DNA of 64,000 bases. Origin: a bacterium c-19 (GTDB lineage Bacteria > Bacillota_I > Bacilli_A > Erysipelotrichales > Erysipelotrichaceae). Of this stretch, positions 8,180-17,618 are shown one piece after another; the first letter of the stretch is position 1; each line of letters starts with the position of its first letter. The position numbers were made by a program, and so were the translations under genes. The notes beneath the pieces are model-generated. The model searched no databases, had not been told where the DNA came from, and saw only the letters and a list, made by a program, of their open reading frames with translations. The stretch spans positions 186,001 through 250,000 of the forward strand of contig QZED01000001.1 of NCBI GenBank assembly GCA_009917405.1. The letters run 5' to 3'.

Positions 8180-9244
8180 ATGATTCATACACGGAAACAT
8201 ACAAAAAAAATGATGGTTGGAAATATCACACTGGGTGGTAATTCACATGTCATTATCCAATCCATGTGCAATACCAAAACCGAAAATACACAGGCAACGA
8301 TTCAACAAATTCTTGAACTTGAAAAGGCCGGATGTGAAATCGTTCGCTTAGCGGTTATTGATGAAGCTGATGCCAAAGCAATTCAAACGATCAAAGAACA
8401 TACACATATTCCGTTAGTAGCTGATATACATTACGATTATCGCATCGCCCTGATGGCTGCCGAATACGGAATTGATAAGATTCGCATAAACCCGGGTAAT
8501 ATCGGTAAAAGAGAAAATGTGGAAGCAGTCGTGAAAGTATGTAAAGAAAAAAAGATACCGATCCGAATCGGAATTAATTCCGGATCCTTAGAAAAGGATA
8601 TTCATGAAAAATACGGTAAACCGACAGCGGAGGGCATGGTTGAAAGCGCAAAGCGTCATGTAGCAATCTTAAATGACTTTGATTTTCATGACATCTGCCT
8701 GTCATTTAAGTCCAGTGATCCCCTACTCTGTATTGAAGCCTATCGATTAGCAGCTGAGACATTCCCTTATCCGCTGCATCTCGGTGTGACGGAAGCTGGC
8801 ACCTATATCGGCAGTGCGATCAAGAGCAGTATGGCACTGGGAACCTTATTGAACGAAGGCATCGGCAATACGATTCGCATCTCCGTCAACGGTGATCCAA
8901 TTCATGAAATAACAATCGCAAAGCAACTGTTAAAGTGTTGCCGTTTGATTGACCGTGTTCCTAATTTAATTGCCTGCCCTACCTGCGGTCGTACCCAATG
9001 GGATATTAATACGGTCGTAGCGGAAATTGAAGCATTCCTTACCGGAATCCATAGTGATATTACAGTCGCCGTAATGGGATGCGCGGTAAACGGTCCCGGT
9101 GAGGCAAAACATGCTGATATTGCCATCGCAGGTGGTAAAAAAGAAGGACTGTTAATAAAAAAAGGCGAAATTATAGAAAAGCTGCCACAGGATCAAATCG
9201 TGAATCGTTTAAAGCAAGAAATATTAAAAATGTGTGAAAACTAA
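8180..9244 (+). CDS. ispG: IspG, 4-hydroxy-3-methylbut-2-enyl-diphosphate synthase
   Basis: This iron-sulfur enzyme of the non-mevalonate (MEP) isoprenoid pathway reductively converts MEcPP to HMBPP. The 354-residue protein has the TIM-barrel N-terminal region with VADIHYDYR, then the 4Fe-4S ligands Cys266 and Cys269 (ACPTCGR) and Cys301 (GCAVNGPGE), with the conserved Glu308 that completes the cluster. The length and the single TIM-barrel domain match the bacterial form. It is a single + strand gene with its own promoter and terminator. The next enzyme, IspH, and the first, Dxs, are also encoded in this window. Confidence 0.97.
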   Translation: MIHTRKHTKKMMVGNITLGGNSHVIIQSMCNTKTENTQATIQQILELEKAGCEIVRLAVIDEADAKAIQTIKEHTHIPLVADIHYDYRIALMAAEYGIDKIRINPGNIGKRENVEAVVKVCKEKKIPIRIGINSGSLEKDIHEKYGKPTAEGMVESAKRHVAILNDFDFHDICLSFKSSDPLLCIEAYRLAAETFPYPLHLGVTEAGTYIGSAIKSSMALGTLLNEGIGNTIRISVNGDPIHEITIAKQLLKCCRLIDRVPNLIACPTCGRTQWDINTVVAEIEAFLTGIHSDITVAVMGCAVNGPGEAKHADIAIAGGKKEGLLIKKGEIIEKLPQDQIVNRLKQEILKMCEN

Positions 9245-9275
9245 ACATTAATTGAATAATATAAAGTGATAAATT

Positions 9276-9299
9276 AAAAGCTGTCCGTGCAGCTTTTTT
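9276..9299 (+). terminator. intrinsic terminator of ispG
   Basis: AAAAGCTG and CAGCTTTT form a tight hairpin with the loop TCCGTG followed by T residues, 32 bases past the ispG stop. Confidence 0.85.
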
Positions 9300-9366
9300 C
9301 TTTCTTCTGATAGAATATGCTTTTGTATTTAAATAGCTTTATATCTTGGTATAATTCGGAAGTCAC

Positions 9367-9579
9367 CTATTTATTATACTTATTATCACTTAATTCTAAT
9401 ATATAATCGGCACTGACCTTATAGAGCGTGCACAAACATTTTAAATGTTCTGCAGACAGTGTACCTACCCCTCTTTCAAGATCAGAATAATAACGCTGAC
9501 TGATACATAAATAGTGCGCCACATAGGTTTGTGTAAAATCATTATCTTCTCTTAAATCACGAATGCGTTTAAATATCAT
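9367..9579 (-). CDS. small XRE-family helix-turn-helix regulator
   Basis: This 70-residue single-domain HTH_3 (XRE/Cro) protein has the five-helix layout: RIRDLREDN, then QTYVAHYLCISQRYYSDLER (the helix-turn-helix) and LSAEHLKCLCTLYKVSADYILEL. It is probably a DNA-binding repressor acting on its own or a nearby promoter. I chose the ATG at 9579, which lies nine bases after AGGTG; upstream GTG/ATG codons overlap that ribosome site. The target genes are unknown. A short inverted repeat (TAGTG-N7-CACTA) about 55 bases upstream could be its operator. Confidence 0.8.
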   Translation of the reverse strand: MIFKRIRDLREDNDFTQTYVAHYLCISQRYYSDLERGVGTLSAEHLKCLCTLYKVSADYILELSDNKYNK

Positions 9580-9632
9580 GACCATCATCACCTAGCAACA
9601 TTATAAAGAAAAAAGCAATTAGAATTTAATTA

Positions 9633-9649
9633 TAGTGTCAATAGCACTA
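9633..9649. repeat. short inverted repeat upstream of the XRE gene
   Basis: TAGTG and CACTA are separated by 7 bases in the likely promoter region of the XRE regulator, overlapping a TTGACA-like hexamer on the minus strand. It is a candidate autoregulatory operator. Confidence 0.3.
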
Positions 9650-9744
9650 AACATTATTATGCCTAATTCTCCTGTTTTTATACATGAATTTTAAACAGGA
9701 AAAACAAATAATACACACTGTGAAAAAAGAAAAATACATAATAT

Positions 9745-9770
9745 AAAAAGGACTTAGATCAGTCCCTTAA
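9745..9770 (-). terminator. intrinsic terminator of the cyclophilin gene
   Basis: On the minus strand AAGGGACT and AGTCCTTT pair with one G-U and are followed by TTTTT, 13 bases after the stop. Confidence 0.65.
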
Positions 9771-9782
9771 AATGAAATAAAC

Positions 9783-10520
9783 TTATTTTACTTCTTCAAA
9801 AACAAATCCTTCGATCAGTACATCAACTGCCGGGCGATCATTTACACCGGTTTGAACATTGGCAATCTTTTCAACGACATCCATGCCTTCAATCACTTGA
9901 CCGAATACCGTGTGCTGATGATCTAAATAAGGAACACCGCCGACCTCACGATACTTCGCTTTTACATTCTGCGGATGCACAAAGCCCGCATTTGTCCACC
10001 CTTTCTTTTGTGCCTGTGCATAAATGCTTTGGAAATAATCCTCAGTGAATGTTGCTTGGTCCTTATTTTGAACGATGAAGAATTGTGAACCATTTGTATC
10101 CTTACCGGAATTCGCCATAGACAGCGCTCCAGTGAAATTATAGAGCTGATCGCTGAATTCATCCTCAAACGGTTCTCCCCATATACTTTCTCCACCTCTG
10201 CTGTTGCCGAGCGGATCACCGCTTTGAATCATAAAATTAGGAATGACGCGATGAAAGGTCAAATGATTATAATAACCATCTTTGGCATGTGTCACAAAAT
10301 TCTCTACTGCTTTCGGTGCAACTTTCGGAAACAGATGAATTTTGATATCACCTAAACTAGTGGACATAGTCGCAATAATATCACCGCTCTGCGGTTTTTC
10401 AAACTGCAGTAAAGTTACATCCTTGGGAATGCCCGCATTGGTTTCGGCTTCCTCTTGTTTGCTTTCACAGCCGGCCAATATAAGCAGTGCAGCTGTCAGT
10501 ATAAAACACCATTTTTTCAT
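9783..10520 (-). CDS. cyclophilin-type peptidyl-prolyl isomerase lipoprotein
   Basis: The 245-residue protein starts with a lipoprotein signal peptide ending in the lipobox LAGC, so the mature protein would be lipid-anchored outside the membrane from Cys18. A cyclophilin domain follows (about residues 45-243), with FHRVIPNFMIQSGDP, NSGKDTNGSQFFI and a late HTVFGQVIEGMDVV block; these include the Arg, Phe, Met and Gln residues of the active site. It should speed proline isomerisation in proteins folding outside the membrane. Its start overlaps the nfo stop by 4 bases, so the two genes are translationally coupled. Confidence 0.93.
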   Translation of the reverse strand: MKKWCFILTAALLILAGCESKQEEAETNAGIPKDVTLLQFEKPQSGDIIATMSTSLGDIKIHLFPKVAPKAVENFVTHAKDGYYNHLTFHRVIPNFMIQSGDPLGNSRGGESIWGEPFEDEFSDQLYNFTGALSMANSGKDTNGSQFFIVQNKDQATFTEDYFQSIYAQAQKKGWTNAGFVHPQNVKAKYREVGGVPYLDHQHTVFGQVIEGMDVVEKIANVQTGVNDRPAVDVLIEGFVFEEVK

Positions 10521-11404
10521 ATTTGTTCTCCTCGCTTGATTTTTTCCGGTAGTTCTTTATCGAACTGTCCTGATTTTAACATTGCAATTTCTTGTTGATA
10601 AGGGGCATGATCCTCAATATAAGGTGTTTCCAAAATCTTAACGACATGCTCTAACAGCGGATGATGAACGATATTATATAGCTTTTCATAACCGATTTCA
10701 CCGAATCCGATATTCGCATGGCGATCTTTTTTCGCTCCTTGAATATTCTTGGAATCATTGACATGGAGACATGCCAAACGATCTAAGCCAATAATTTGGT
10801 CAAATGCTTTTAATACCTCATCAAAATGGGCAAGATCATAACCGGCATCATGAATATGACAAGTGTCTAAACAAACCTTAATTGCTTCTGGATAATTGAC
10901 ATGATCGATTATGTAGCGTAGCTGCTCAAATCGATAACCTAATTCGCTTCCCTTGCCGCTCATCGTTTCCAAAGCAATTGAGACATTGCCCATGTTCTGC
11001 ATCGCTTCATTTAATCCACATACTATTTTATTCAAACCGGCTTCTTCCCCAGCCTGCACATGGGAACCGGGATGAAGTACAAGGTAAGATGCCGCCAGTT
11101 CTTTCACTCTTTCAATTTCTTGAGTTAAAAATGAAACAGCCAATTCATAGGTTTCTGGCTTTACACAATTAGCTAAATTAATGATATACGGCGCATGAAT
11201 GATCATAGACTGCTTCGCAATGCCGTACTGATCCATCAACTCATGTGCTTCCTTTACTTTCATATCCGCAATCGGCTTACGTCTTGTATTTTGGGGCGGA
11301 CCGGTATAAATCATTAATGCATTGGCACCATAGCTGATCGCTTCCTTCACTGCGCCCAAAAGATAATCCGGGGCGCTCATAGATACATGAGATCCAATTA
11401 TCAT
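10517..11404 (-). CDS. nfo: endonuclease IV (AP endonuclease)
   Basis: This 295-residue TIM-barrel metalloenzyme cleaves DNA at abasic sites in base-excision repair. Family motifs are visible in order: IGSHVSM at the start, YTGPPQNTRR, IIHAPYIINLAN, LVLHPGSHV, ALETMSGKG, VCLDTCHIHDAGYD and LHVNDSK, which supply the His, Glu and Asp ligands of the three-zinc site. It overlaps the helicase gene upstream and the cyclophilin gene downstream by 4 bases each, forming a helicase-nfo-cyclophilin operon. Bacillus also keeps nfo (yqfS) beside the helicase cshB. Confidence 0.96.
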   Translation of the reverse strand: MIIGSHVSMSAPDYLLGAVKEAISYGANALMIYTGPPQNTRRKPIADMKVKEAHELMDQYGIAKQSMIIHAPYIINLANCVKPETYELAVSFLTQEIERVKELAASYLVLHPGSHVQAGEEAGLNKIVCGLNEAMQNMGNVSIALETMSGKGSELGYRFEQLRYIIDHVNYPEAIKVCLDTCHIHDAGYDLAHFDEVLKAFDQIIGLDRLACLHVNDSKNIQGAKKDRHANIGFGEIGYEKLYNIVHHPLLEHVVKILETPYIEDHAPYQQEIAMLKSGQFDKELPEKIKRGEQI

Positions 11405-12771
11405 AAACGCTCACCTCTCTTTTCTATTTGCTTGGCTTTAGCACGCTCTTTTTTCTGTCGCTGAATATCCTGTTGAATCATAGCACGCTTTGCCTTGCGC
11501 TTCAGTTTTTCCACTTCCTGCTTACGTTTTGCTTTATAACCTGGCTTAATCTTTTGTTTTTTACGTTTTACTATTTTATTAATCTCAGCACTTAACGGAT
11601 CTTCCGATTTGGCTTTTTTCACGTTTTTTGGCTTTAATTCCTGCCAACTGCCGTTTTTATAACGGCGATGATGAAAATTGATACCACGCTTTTGCAAAGC
11701 TTTGATCATCGCTTCATCACTATCCTGATACAGTGCGTAACAAATTCCTTCCTTACCCGAACGACCGGTGCGTCCGCTGCGATGAATATAATAATCCAAC
11801 TCTTTCGGGAAACCCATAGAAATCACATGAGAAACACCCTCAATATCAATTCCGCGTGCGGCAATATCGCTCGCTACCACATATGCTTTATCCAGCTTCA
11901 TCAGCTGTTTCATCGCCTTGGTACGCTCCCTCGGGGACAGATCTCCGTGCAGTTCGATCACACCGTAGCCGGAATTACGTAAAGCCTTTGCCGTAGAAGA
12001 CGCTTGTTCGCGTTTATTCGCAAAGATCAAGCATACATAAGGCTGAAAAGCCGGCAATAGTTCCAAAACAGCCTCTTCATAAGAAAGATGATTACAAGGA
12101 ACTAATACATGCTCAATTCGCGGCTGAAACTGCCGATCGCTTTTAATCTGTACGGTAACGGGATTAGTCATGTATTTTTTTAAAAACGGCTTTAAGCCTT
12201 CGGGAATCGTTGCCGAAAAACTCATCATCTGAAGATCTCTTCTCATGCGGGAAGCCACAATATCAATATCCTGTAAAAAACCAAATTCCAAGGTCATATC
12301 CGCTTCGTCAACCACAAGTATTTTCACATTCTGAAGCATTAAGGTCTGTTCCTGTAAAAATAGATCACGAATGCGTCCCGGAGTACCGATAATCACATGC
12401 GGCTGAACTTTCAGGCTGTCATTCATTCGCGTTTTTTCCATACCGCCGGTGATCAAGCGTACTTGCAGCTCAGGATCCACCTCTTGCATCACCTTAGAGC
12501 GCTCATACATCTGAATTGCCAATTCTCTGGTCGGTACTGTGATCACTGCCTGTACATATGCCTTACTCGGATCCACAAGTTCCATAATCGGAATTAAAAA
12601 TGCATGGGTTTTTCCAGTTCCGGTCGCTGAAATACCGATAACATCTTTTCCCTTACACGCTACCGGTATTACTGCCCGCTGTATTTCAGTCGGGGTCACA
12701 AAATGATTTCTTTTAATCATTTCGGCAGTTGTATTTTTTAACTGATAGTCACTAAAACGACTTTCATTCAT
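11401..12771 (-). CDS. cshB: DEAD-box RNA helicase, CshB-like
   Basis: This 456-residue ATP-dependent RNA helicase shows a Q motif near the start (FSDYQLKNTTAE), motif I ATGTGKTHAF, Ia PTRELAIQ, motif II DEAD, motif III SAT, and motif VI HRSGRTGR. The C-terminal 80 residues are a highly basic Lys/Arg tail that probably binds RNA. I chose the ATG at 12771, six bases after a GGTGA site, instead of an in-frame start 16 codons upstream without one. Location beside nfo and near ispH matches CshB (YqfR) of Bacillus, a cold-shock-linked helicase of RNA turnover and ribosome assembly. Confidence 0.92.
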   Translation of the reverse strand: MNESRFSDYQLKNTTAEMIKRNHFVTPTEIQRAVIPVACKGKDVIGISATGTGKTHAFLIPIMELVDPSKAYVQAVITVPTRELAIQMYERSKVMQEVDPELQVRLITGGMEKTRMNDSLKVQPHVIIGTPGRIRDLFLQEQTLMLQNVKILVVDEADMTLEFGFLQDIDIVASRMRRDLQMMSFSATIPEGLKPFLKKYMTNPVTVQIKSDRQFQPRIEHVLVPCNHLSYEEAVLELLPAFQPYVCLIFANKREQASSTAKALRNSGYGVIELHGDLSPRERTKAMKQLMKLDKAYVVASDIAARGIDIEGVSHVISMGFPKELDYYIHRSGRTGRSGKEGICYALYQDSDEAMIKALQKRGINFHHRRYKNGSWQELKPKNVKKAKSEDPLSAEINKIVKRKKQKIKPGYKAKRKQEVEKLKRKAKRAMIQQDIQRQKKERAKAKQIEKRGERL

Positions 12772-12833
12772 AATTTCACCACTTTCTGTGGAAGTCTTGC
12801 GGCTTCCCTTCGAACTCAAATAGATTCTTTCTT

Positions 12834-12861
12834 ATTATACAGAATTTATGAAGAATGTAAA
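12834..12861 (-). promoter_or_regulatory. promoter of the helicase-nfo-cyclophilin operon
   Basis: On the minus strand TTTACA, a 16-base spacer and TATAAT lie 63-90 bases upstream of the helicase ATG. It is back to back with the ispH promoter. Confidence 0.6.
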
Positions 12862-12868
12862 CAAAATA

Positions 12869-12898
12869 TTAGAGAAACCGCAGTTAATACGTTATAAT
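12869..12898 (+). promoter_or_regulatory. promoter of ispH
   Basis: TTAGAG, an 18-base spacer and TATAAT end 17 bases before the ispH ATG, with a GAGGTGAT ribosome site between. Confidence 0.5.
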
Positions 12899-12915
12899 AA
12901 TATCGAGGTGATCTT

Positions 12916-13830
12916 ATGGAAATCATAAAAGTAATGCCGCGAGGATATTGTAAAGGCGTCATTCGGGCAATACGAATGGCAGTAGAATGTACCAAACGCT
13001 ATCCGAATCAACCGATAACCATATTAGGAATGCTGGTGCATAATCATTATGTGATGAAGGCACTGGCTTTGCATCACATCAAAATGATTGATGATCCAAA
13101 TAAAACAAGAGAACAATTGCTGGATGAAATCACGGAAGGCGTTGTAATTTTTACTGCACACGGCATTGCCCCTCAAGTATTGGAAAAGGCACAAAAAAAA
13201 GGACTGATCTGTATTGATGCATCATGTCCAGATGTATTAAAAACACAGGCATTAGTAAAAGCCAAATTAGATGCAGGATATGAAGTTATTTATATCGGTA
13301 AAGCAAAGCATCCGGAGGCAGAAGCAGTTTGTGCGCTCAGTGATCATATTCATTTTATGGAACCGAAAGATCCGATTATTTCATTACCTGAAGGCAAGCT
13401 GTTTATTACCAATCAAACTACTATGTCTATATATGATTTAGAAGCATTGTTTCAAAAGCTGAAAGAGTATTATCCCGATGCGGAATTTTGCGAAGAAATC
13501 TGTAATGCGACCAGAATCCGTCAGGAAGCAGTCGCTGAACTGGAACAGATCGATGTTTTGTATGTTGTCGGCGATCGCTTCAGCAATAATTCCAATCGTT
13601 TGGCACAGATCGGAGCGGAGCACGGAATAAAGAGTGTCTATTTAATTGATACAGTCAATGATATTGAATCCAACCAATTACATGATGCAAAACGCGTCGC
13701 AGTCACTGCGGGTGCATCGACTCCTACCTATTTAACCGATCAAGTCATTGCTTATTTACAGGACTTTCGAGAAGATAAACAGAAACCAAAACTTGAATTA
13801 TCAGCTTTATTGAATGGAATCATTGAATAA
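12916..13830 (+). CDS. ispH: IspH, 4-hydroxy-3-methylbut-2-enyl diphosphate reductase
   Basis: This last enzyme of the MEP pathway reduces HMBPP to IPP and DMAPP with a 4Fe-4S cluster. The 304-residue protein keeps the three cluster ligands Cys12 (PRGYC), Cys104 (DASCPD) and Cys196 (EICNATRIRQ). It also keeps the substrate-binding stretches LVHNHYV, TAHGIAP, KHPEAEAV, TNQTTMS and VVGDRFSNNSNRL. There is no S1-domain fusion. It stands alone on the + strand between the divergent helicase operon and the convergent trmK operon, whose terminator may serve both. Confidence 0.97.
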   Translation: MEIIKVMPRGYCKGVIRAIRMAVECTKRYPNQPITILGMLVHNHYVMKALALHHIKMIDDPNKTREQLLDEITEGVVIFTAHGIAPQVLEKAQKKGLICIDASCPDVLKTQALVKAKLDAGYEVIYIGKAKHPEAEAVCALSDHIHFMEPKDPIISLPEGKLFITNQTTMSIYDLEALFQKLKEYYPDAEFCEEICNATRIRQEAVAELEQIDVLYVVGDRFSNNSNRLAQIGAEHGIKSVYLIDTVNDIESNQLHDAKRVAVTAGASTPTYLTDQVIAYLQDFREDKQKPKLELSALLNGIIE

Positions 13831-13899
13831 TGAATAATTTATAGATGACTTTGCTTAACATATATGACACTTTTCCAGCTTATAAAAACAATAACTTAT

Positions 13900-13949
13900 A
13901 AAAAAAACAGTATTCAGCGAATTACGAATCCTCGTTTAATACTGTTTTT
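13900..13949. terminator. terminator between ispH and trmK, probably bidirectional
   Basis: Arms AAACAGTATT and AATACTGTTT are flanked by an A run on the left and T residues on the right, so it can work on both strands. The trmK stop codon lies inside the loop. Confidence 0.75.
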
Positions 13950-14614
13950 ATATGCGTTTGATACAGTTGCTTTAGAATCATCTGCTGTAGCCTTTCCATG
14001 TGCATACGGCGTTGGTGCTCACTTGGCAACTGTGCTAATATAAACTCAAGTTGAGCTAAACGATGCTTTAAGTAGCGTTCATACAGCGGTTCATTCTTCA
14101 TATAAACGCCGAACAACTGTTCTTCTTCACTGTAGGCATCGTGATATTGACAGCGAAAGCAGACAATTTCATAAAAATGATCCTCTTCCACCAGCGCCTC
14201 TTTTAAAATTGTATAATGATGCTCACTAATCCATGAACGAAGCTTATCGACATGACGGTTTACCTGAATGATAAAGGTGCGATGTTCCTGTAGTTCTTCA
14301 GGATGATCTGACAGAATCATCAAGGCTGTCTCTACACCCATACCGGCAATCACAATCGTTGATACCTCGGGCGATAATTGTGCGATTCCGTTTTTGAGAC
14401 AAGGTGTGATTTGATTTTGCAAATGTACTGCCTGAATAGCTTCTGTAGCTCGCTGTAACGGCTGTTCACGCAGATCACAGGCATAAACATGCGAACAAAT
14501 ATCATTTTGAACTAAAGCAATTGACAGATGTGCATGATCACAGCCGATGTCTGCGGCAACACTTCCTCGTTCTACCATATGATAAATCGCCAAAAGGCGC
14601 TTACTAAGCGCCAT
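13922..14614 (-). CDS. trmK: TrmK, tRNA (adenine-22-N1)-methyltransferase
   Basis: This 230-residue SAM-dependent methyltransferase adds a methyl group to N1 of A22 in the tRNA D-loop region. The Rossmann SAM site is ADIGCDHAHLS near residues 19-29, followed by ACDLREQPL and the family motif IAGMGVETAL. A C-terminal helical extension is typical of TrmK. It starts on the last base of rpoD, so the two are coupled, and the same rpoD-trmK order is seen in Bacillus (sigA...yqfN). Its stop sits within the terminator hairpin that ends the operon. Confidence 0.92.
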   Translation of the reverse strand: MALSKRLLAIYHMVERGSVAADIGCDHAHLSIALVQNDICSHVYACDLREQPLQRATEAIQAVHLQNQITPCLKNGIAQLSPEVSTIVIAGMGVETALMILSDHPEELQEHRTFIIQVNRHVDKLRSWISEHHYTILKEALVEEDHFYEIVCFRCQYHDAYSEEEQLFGVYMKNEPLYERYLKHRLAQLEFILAQLPSEHQRRMHMERLQQMILKQLYQTHIKTVLNEDS

Positions 14615-15804
14615 TATGGTTTATCGACAAAATCCTTCAGTCGCTTGGATCTTGTCGGATGCTTCAATTTTCTAAGGGCTTTTGCTTCAATCTGACGAAT
14701 GCGCTCTCTTGTGACATTAAATTCCTTGCCAACTTCTTCCAAGGTACGCGTACGACCGTCATATAAACCGAATCGAAGACGCAATACCTTTTCCTCACGT
14801 TCGGTCAAGCCTTGCAGCACATTATTAATTTCATCTTTCAAAAGTTGATTGTTCGCATATTCATCGGGAGACAATGCGTCTTTATCCTCAATAAAATCTC
14901 CGAGATGAGAATCATCCTCTTCACCGATCGGTGTTTCTAAAGAAACCGGCTCCAATGCGATTTTTTGAATTTCACGAACTTTTTCCGGAGAGATATTTTC
15001 CATGCGTTCGGCAATTTCTTCCGCAGTCGGATCACGACCCAAATCCTGCACTAATTGGCGCTGAATACGAGTCAGCTTATTAATTGTCTCAACCATATGT
15101 ACGGGAATACGAATGGTACGGGCTTGATCGGCAATCGCTCTTGTGATTGCTTGACGAATCCACCATGTCGCATAAGTGGAAAATTTAAACCCCTTTGTAT
15201 AATCGAATTTTTCTACCGCCTTTACAAGTCCCATGTTGCCTTCTTGAATTAAATCCAGAAACAGCATCCCGCGACCGACATATTTTTTGGCAATCGATAC
15301 TACAAGACGAAGATTCGCAGCTATCAGCTTGCGCTTCGCTTCTTCATCTCCCTCTTGAATACGACGGGCAATTTCCGGTTCATCTTTCGGATCCAAAAGA
15401 TCCACCCTGCCGATTTCTTTCAAATACATTTTAACCGGATCATTGATTTTAGTATGTGCAGAATTCGCAAACGACTGTTCCAGTGATTCAATATCACTTG
15501 CCAGTGTATCTATATGATCTAAATCATCGATATGATCTAAATCATCACTGCTGTCCACATAGCTCAGATCATCTTGAACTAATGAATCATCATCATCATT
15601 TAAATCGATATTATCGTCGTCCTCATCGTTTTTGATACTGATACCGTTCGCATCAAACCATGCGACTAAGCTGTCAAATTCTCTGTCATCTAAATCCAGA
15701 TGCTCACAGGCATCCATCACATCGCTTTGATACAGCACATGATGAATATGATAAGATTCCGCCAATTCCTCTTTAATTTCATCCAGTGTCTTATACTCCT
15801 GCAT
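14614..15804 (-). CDS. rpoD: primary sigma factor RpoD/SigA
   Basis: This 396-residue housekeeping sigma-70 factor has region 1.1, a long acidic linker, region 1.2 ([12 protein letters not shown]), region 2 ([20 protein letters not shown] and [14 protein letters not shown]), region 3 and region 4 with the -35-binding helix-turn-helix ([20 protein letters not shown]). I chose the ATG at 15804 because AAGGAGG lies just upstream; the longer frame to 15840 has none. The linker contains runs of Asp and a duplicated DDLDHI unit encoded by an 18-base tandem repeat. It follows dnaG by 13 bases and precedes trmK, the usual macromolecular-synthesis order. Confidence 0.97.
   Translation of the reverse strand: MQEYKTLDEIKEELAESYHIHHVLYQSDVMDACEHLDLDDREFDSLVAWFDANGISIKNDEDDDNIDLNDDDDSLVQDDLSYVDSSDDLDHIDDLDHIDTLASDIESLEQSFANSAHTKINDPVKMYLKEIGRVDLLDPKDEPEIARRIQEGDEEAKRKLIAANLRLVVSIAKKYVGRGMLFLDLIQEGNMGLVKAVEKFDYTKGFKFSTYATWWIRQAITRAIADQARTIRIPVHMVETINKLTRIQRQLVQDLGRDPTAEEIAERMENISPEKVREIQKIALEPVSLETPIGEEDDSHLGDFIEDKDALSPDEYANNQLLKDEINNVLQGLTEREEKVLRLRFGLYDGRTRTLEEVGKEFNVTRERIRQIEAKALRKLKHPTRSKRLKDFVDKP
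15513..15548. repeat. 18-base tandem repeat inside rpoD
   Basis: Two adjacent copies of an 18-base unit (tatgatctaaatcatcga, the second differing at its last two bases) encode the repeated Asp-Asp-Leu-Asp-His-Ile block of the sigma factor's acidic linker. The reading frame is kept. Confidence 0.85.
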
Positions 15805-15817
15805 AAGAACCTCCTTT

Positions 15818-17605
15818 TTACTGTTTCTTGCCTGCTTCATGATCTTGCTCCTCCCTTTCTAAAAACAGTTCATTACGCTCACGAATCAAAGCATTTCGCT
15901 GATCAGCGATTTTTGCCTTTTGAATCGGATCGTTCACTGCCGCTGCTTCCTGAATCAAGGAAGCAATTTTATCATCTAATATGCATGCCTTCATCTTGAT
16001 AAAGGCTTCATTCATTGCATTCATATTGACTTCATCACACGCCAGTTCCCAATCAGCTACTGACAATAACAAGTCACGCACGGAGGCTTCTTTGATTTCG
16101 TTTAACAAATCGGCAACCGCTATTGTTTTATGATTTCGATAATGGTTAATCATATACATTGCCAAGGTATTACTGTCATCATCTTTCAGAAAGCCGAGCT
16201 TATCTTTAAAATAATTGCTGGCACTTCGCGCATGAAGCATCTGCGATAAAATTTCATAAGCAGCTGCCATAACCCCTGATTTTGGATAAGTTAAATAAGT
16301 ACGCTTCTGATATTCCGGTGATTTCTTAGGTTTGACTTGTTCCTGTTTTTGAACACTCATATCAAATCCGGTAAGTTCACGAAGACGAACATAGTAATTA
16401 GCCTGTTCAAAATCATCCTTCAACTGCGAAATTTCTTCCGCTAATTCCATCGCATAGCTCTTTTTTTGTGAATAGTTATTCAAGTCATATTTCGTGAGCA
16501 GATAGTCAAATAAGAAATCTACCCATGAAATCGTTTTATGTAAGGTTTTTTCTAATTCCTCTTTCCCATAAGCATCGATAATTTCATCTGGATCTAACCC
16601 TGTTTTATTATCCACGATTGTAAAGGAAAGCTTTCCCTTTGCTGCTTTTCCGAATTTAAAGGTGGCGTTTTTACCGGCTGTATCACCGTCATAACAGACA
16701 ATTACATCGACTCCCAGTTTTGCCAAGAGTCGAATCTGCTCATTGGTACAGGCGGTACCAAGTGTCGCCAATGCATGATAAATACCGACCTTGGCTAATG
16801 AGATAACATCCATTGCCCCTTCGACTAAATAGACGCATTTTGCTTTACGAGCTTCACTTTTCGCGCGATGGTAATTATAGATTAGCTCACCCTTATGATA
16901 AATCTTTGTTTCCTGTGTGTTGATATATTTGGCTTCCTCACTGTCGGACAATCTCCTTGCGGAGAAACCGACTGGATTTCCGTTTTCATCATGAATTGGA
17001 ATCATTAAGCGATTGGCAAATACATCCGCAATCCCCTGTGAACTCATCCTAGCGATACCCGCTTCAAGCAGACTTTCATCTGTATGCTTCTTCGCATTCA
17101 GAAAACGATACAAGGCATCTTGATTTGGATTATAGCCAAGTTCAAAGTGATCGATCAGCGTATCATCAATACTTCGCTGTGCCAAATAGTTTTTCACCTT
17201 TTGGGCATCGGGTGTATGCAGCTGATAATGCGTATATTCGATTGTATCTGCACATGCCTTGTACAGCTTGGCAATATTGGGATCAATACTTCGACTCGGC
17301 AGTTCCAAGGTCTTTTCCATCGGAATACCGACAATTTCAGCTACTTTGTAGACTGCTTCGATAAAAGAAATCTGTTCATACTTCGATACAAAGGTAAATA
17401 CATTTCCACCCGTACCGCAGACAAAGCATTTAAATATTTGCTTATCTTCGGAAATCGACATTGACGGATCATGATCGTCATGAAACGGACAAACAGCCGT
17501 ATAATTACGACCTTTACGACTCAGCGGCAGATAATGAGAAATTACCTCCACGATGCTCGCCTTTGCCCGAATATCATTGATTTCCTGTTCGCTGAGACGG
17601 CTCAA
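15818..17605 (-). CDS. dnaG: DNA primase
   Basis: This 595-residue primase makes the RNA primers for DNA replication. It has the N-terminal CHC2 zinc finger (CPFHDD, then CFVCGTGG), the catalytic core, and the TOPRIM domain with [10 protein letters not shown] and a [11 protein letters not shown] Asp-x-Asp block binding metal. The C-terminal 200 residues are the helicase-interacting region. The next gene, rpoD, starts 13 bases later. The region upstream is only 13 bases from the glyS stop, so glyQS-dnaG-rpoD-trmK may be one long transcript. Confidence 0.96.
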   Translation of the reverse strand: MSRLSEQEINDIRAKASIVEVISHYLPLSRKGRNYTAVCPFHDDHDPSMSISEDKQIFKCFVCGTGGNVFTFVSKYEQISFIEAVYKVAEIVGIPMEKTLELPSRSIDPNIAKLYKACADTIEYTHYQLHTPDAQKVKNYLAQRSIDDTLIDHFELGYNPNQDALYRFLNAKKHTDESLLEAGIARMSSQGIADVFANRLMIPIHDENGNPVGFSARRLSDSEEAKYINTQETKIYHKGELIYNYHRAKSEARKAKCVYLVEGAMDVISLAKVGIYHALATLGTACTNEQIRLLAKLGVDVIVCYDGDTAGKNATFKFGKAAKGKLSFTIVDNKTGLDPDEIIDAYGKEELEKTLHKTISWVDFLFDYLLTKYDLNNYSQKKSYAMELAEEISQLKDDFEQANYYVRLRELTGFDMSVQKQEQVKPKKSPEYQKRTYLTYPKSGVMAAAYEILSQMLHARSASNYFKDKLGFLKDDDSNTLAMYMINHYRNHKTIAVADLLNEIKEASVRDLLLSVADWELACDEVNMNAMNEAFIKMKACILDDKIASLIQEAAAVNDPIQKAKIADQRNALIRERNELFLEREEQDHEAGKKQ

Positions 17606-17618
17606 AGTATCACCCCTG

